Assembly (NCBI GenBank): GCA_021203425.1
Contig: JAJQBF010000304.1
Coordinates: 1 to 6,113, forward strand
Reading direction: 5' to 3'
DNA: 6,113 nucleotides
Source of the DNA: Clostridiales bacterium
Lineage (GTDB): Bacteria; Bacillota; Clostridia; Lachnospirales; CAG-274
Shown here: positions 6,011-6,113 of the stretch, in pieces
How the letters are laid out: each line of letters begins with the position of its first letter
Position numbering within the stretch: position 1 is the first letter of the stretch
The notes under the pieces: generated by a model
Database searches by the model: none
What the model was told of the DNA's origin: nothing
The model's input: the letters and a program-made list of their open reading frames with translations, nothing else
Translations under genes and position numbers: made by a program

Positions 6011-6039
6011 ATTATAATATTTTTGTAAGAAAAAAGCAA
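6011..6039 (-). promoter_or_regulatory. Probable promoter of the pectate lyase operon
   Basis: On the - strand a TTGCTT hexamer (6039-6034) stands 17 bases before a perfect TATAAT (6016-6011), which is the right geometry for a vegetative sigma factor. A second TATAAT (6011-6006) overlaps by one base. The start of transcription would fall near 6004, giving a leader of about 75 bases before the lyase ATG. The -35 matches the consensus TTGACA at only three of six positions, so an activator is possible, but no operator can be named. Confidence 0.55.
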
Positions 6040-6080
6040 TAGAAATTTCATAAAATTTTTAATTGATTTACAATTTATAC

Positions 6081-6100
6081 AAAAATCCTTTAGACAGGAC
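6081..6100 (-). terminator. Possible weak terminator of an upstream gene
   Basis: On the - strand GTCCT (6100-6096) can pair with AGGAT (6089-6085), with one G-U pair and a six-base loop, and five T (6085-6081) follow. It lies just upstream of the operon promoter, where the end of a preceding - strand gene could be expected, but that gene would be outside the window. The short stem makes this tentative. Confidence 0.25.
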
Positions 6101-6113
6101 AGCCCGTAAATGT

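Overview
The window looks like part of the genome of an anaerobic, plant-fibre-degrading Gram-positive bacterium of the class Clostridia, probably a gut or rumen member of the Ruminococcaceae/Oscillospirales type. The grounds are strong GGAGG ribosome sites before every gene, AT-rich intergenic DNA, a copper-amine-oxidase-type 'stalk' domain, Thr/Glu-rich linkers, and dockerin and cohesin modules, which are hallmarks of cellulosome-type enzyme assembly. A specialised pectin degrader such as a Monoglobus-like organism would fit, but this is a guess from gene content and not an identification.

Layout: one short gene on the + strand (49-546) encodes a secreted 165-residue protein with two copies of the stalk motif. 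It ends in a good intrinsic terminator (571-600). Everything else lies on the - strand and converges on it. Read in the direction of transcription, a promoter near 6011-6039 is followed by (i) a 1181-residue secreted multi-modular family-1 pectate lyase with an internal dockerin (5928-2383), (ii) a 244-residue secreted protein made of one cohesin-like domain and one dockerin (2335-1601), (iii) a 269-residue secreted protein with a weaker cohesin-like beta-sandwich domain and no dockerin (1574-765), and (iv) a 42-codon gene (749-621). The gaps are 47, 26 and 15 bases, and each gene has its own ribosome site, so this is very probably one operon.

How the genes may work together: the lyase cleaves de-esterified pectin outside the cell. 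Its dockerin would let it bind a cohesin. The second protein has the architecture of a small adaptor scaffoldin, with a cohesin to receive a dockerin and a dockerin to plug into a larger scaffold. The third could be a further cohesin-type or carbohydrate-binding surface protein. The window therefore looks like a compact pectin-directed, cellulosome-like unit with enzyme, adaptor and possible receptor encoded together. Two caveats apply. The dockerins of the lyase and of the adaptor differ at the positions that usually set partner specificity, and no cell-wall anchor (sortase motif or S-layer homology domain) is visible in any of these proteins.

The most overlooked item is the 42-residue gene. 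It is preceded by an excellent ribosome site that overlaps the stop codon of the upstream gene, and its peptide has a recognisable N-terminal pattern followed by a Gly/Ser-containing tail.
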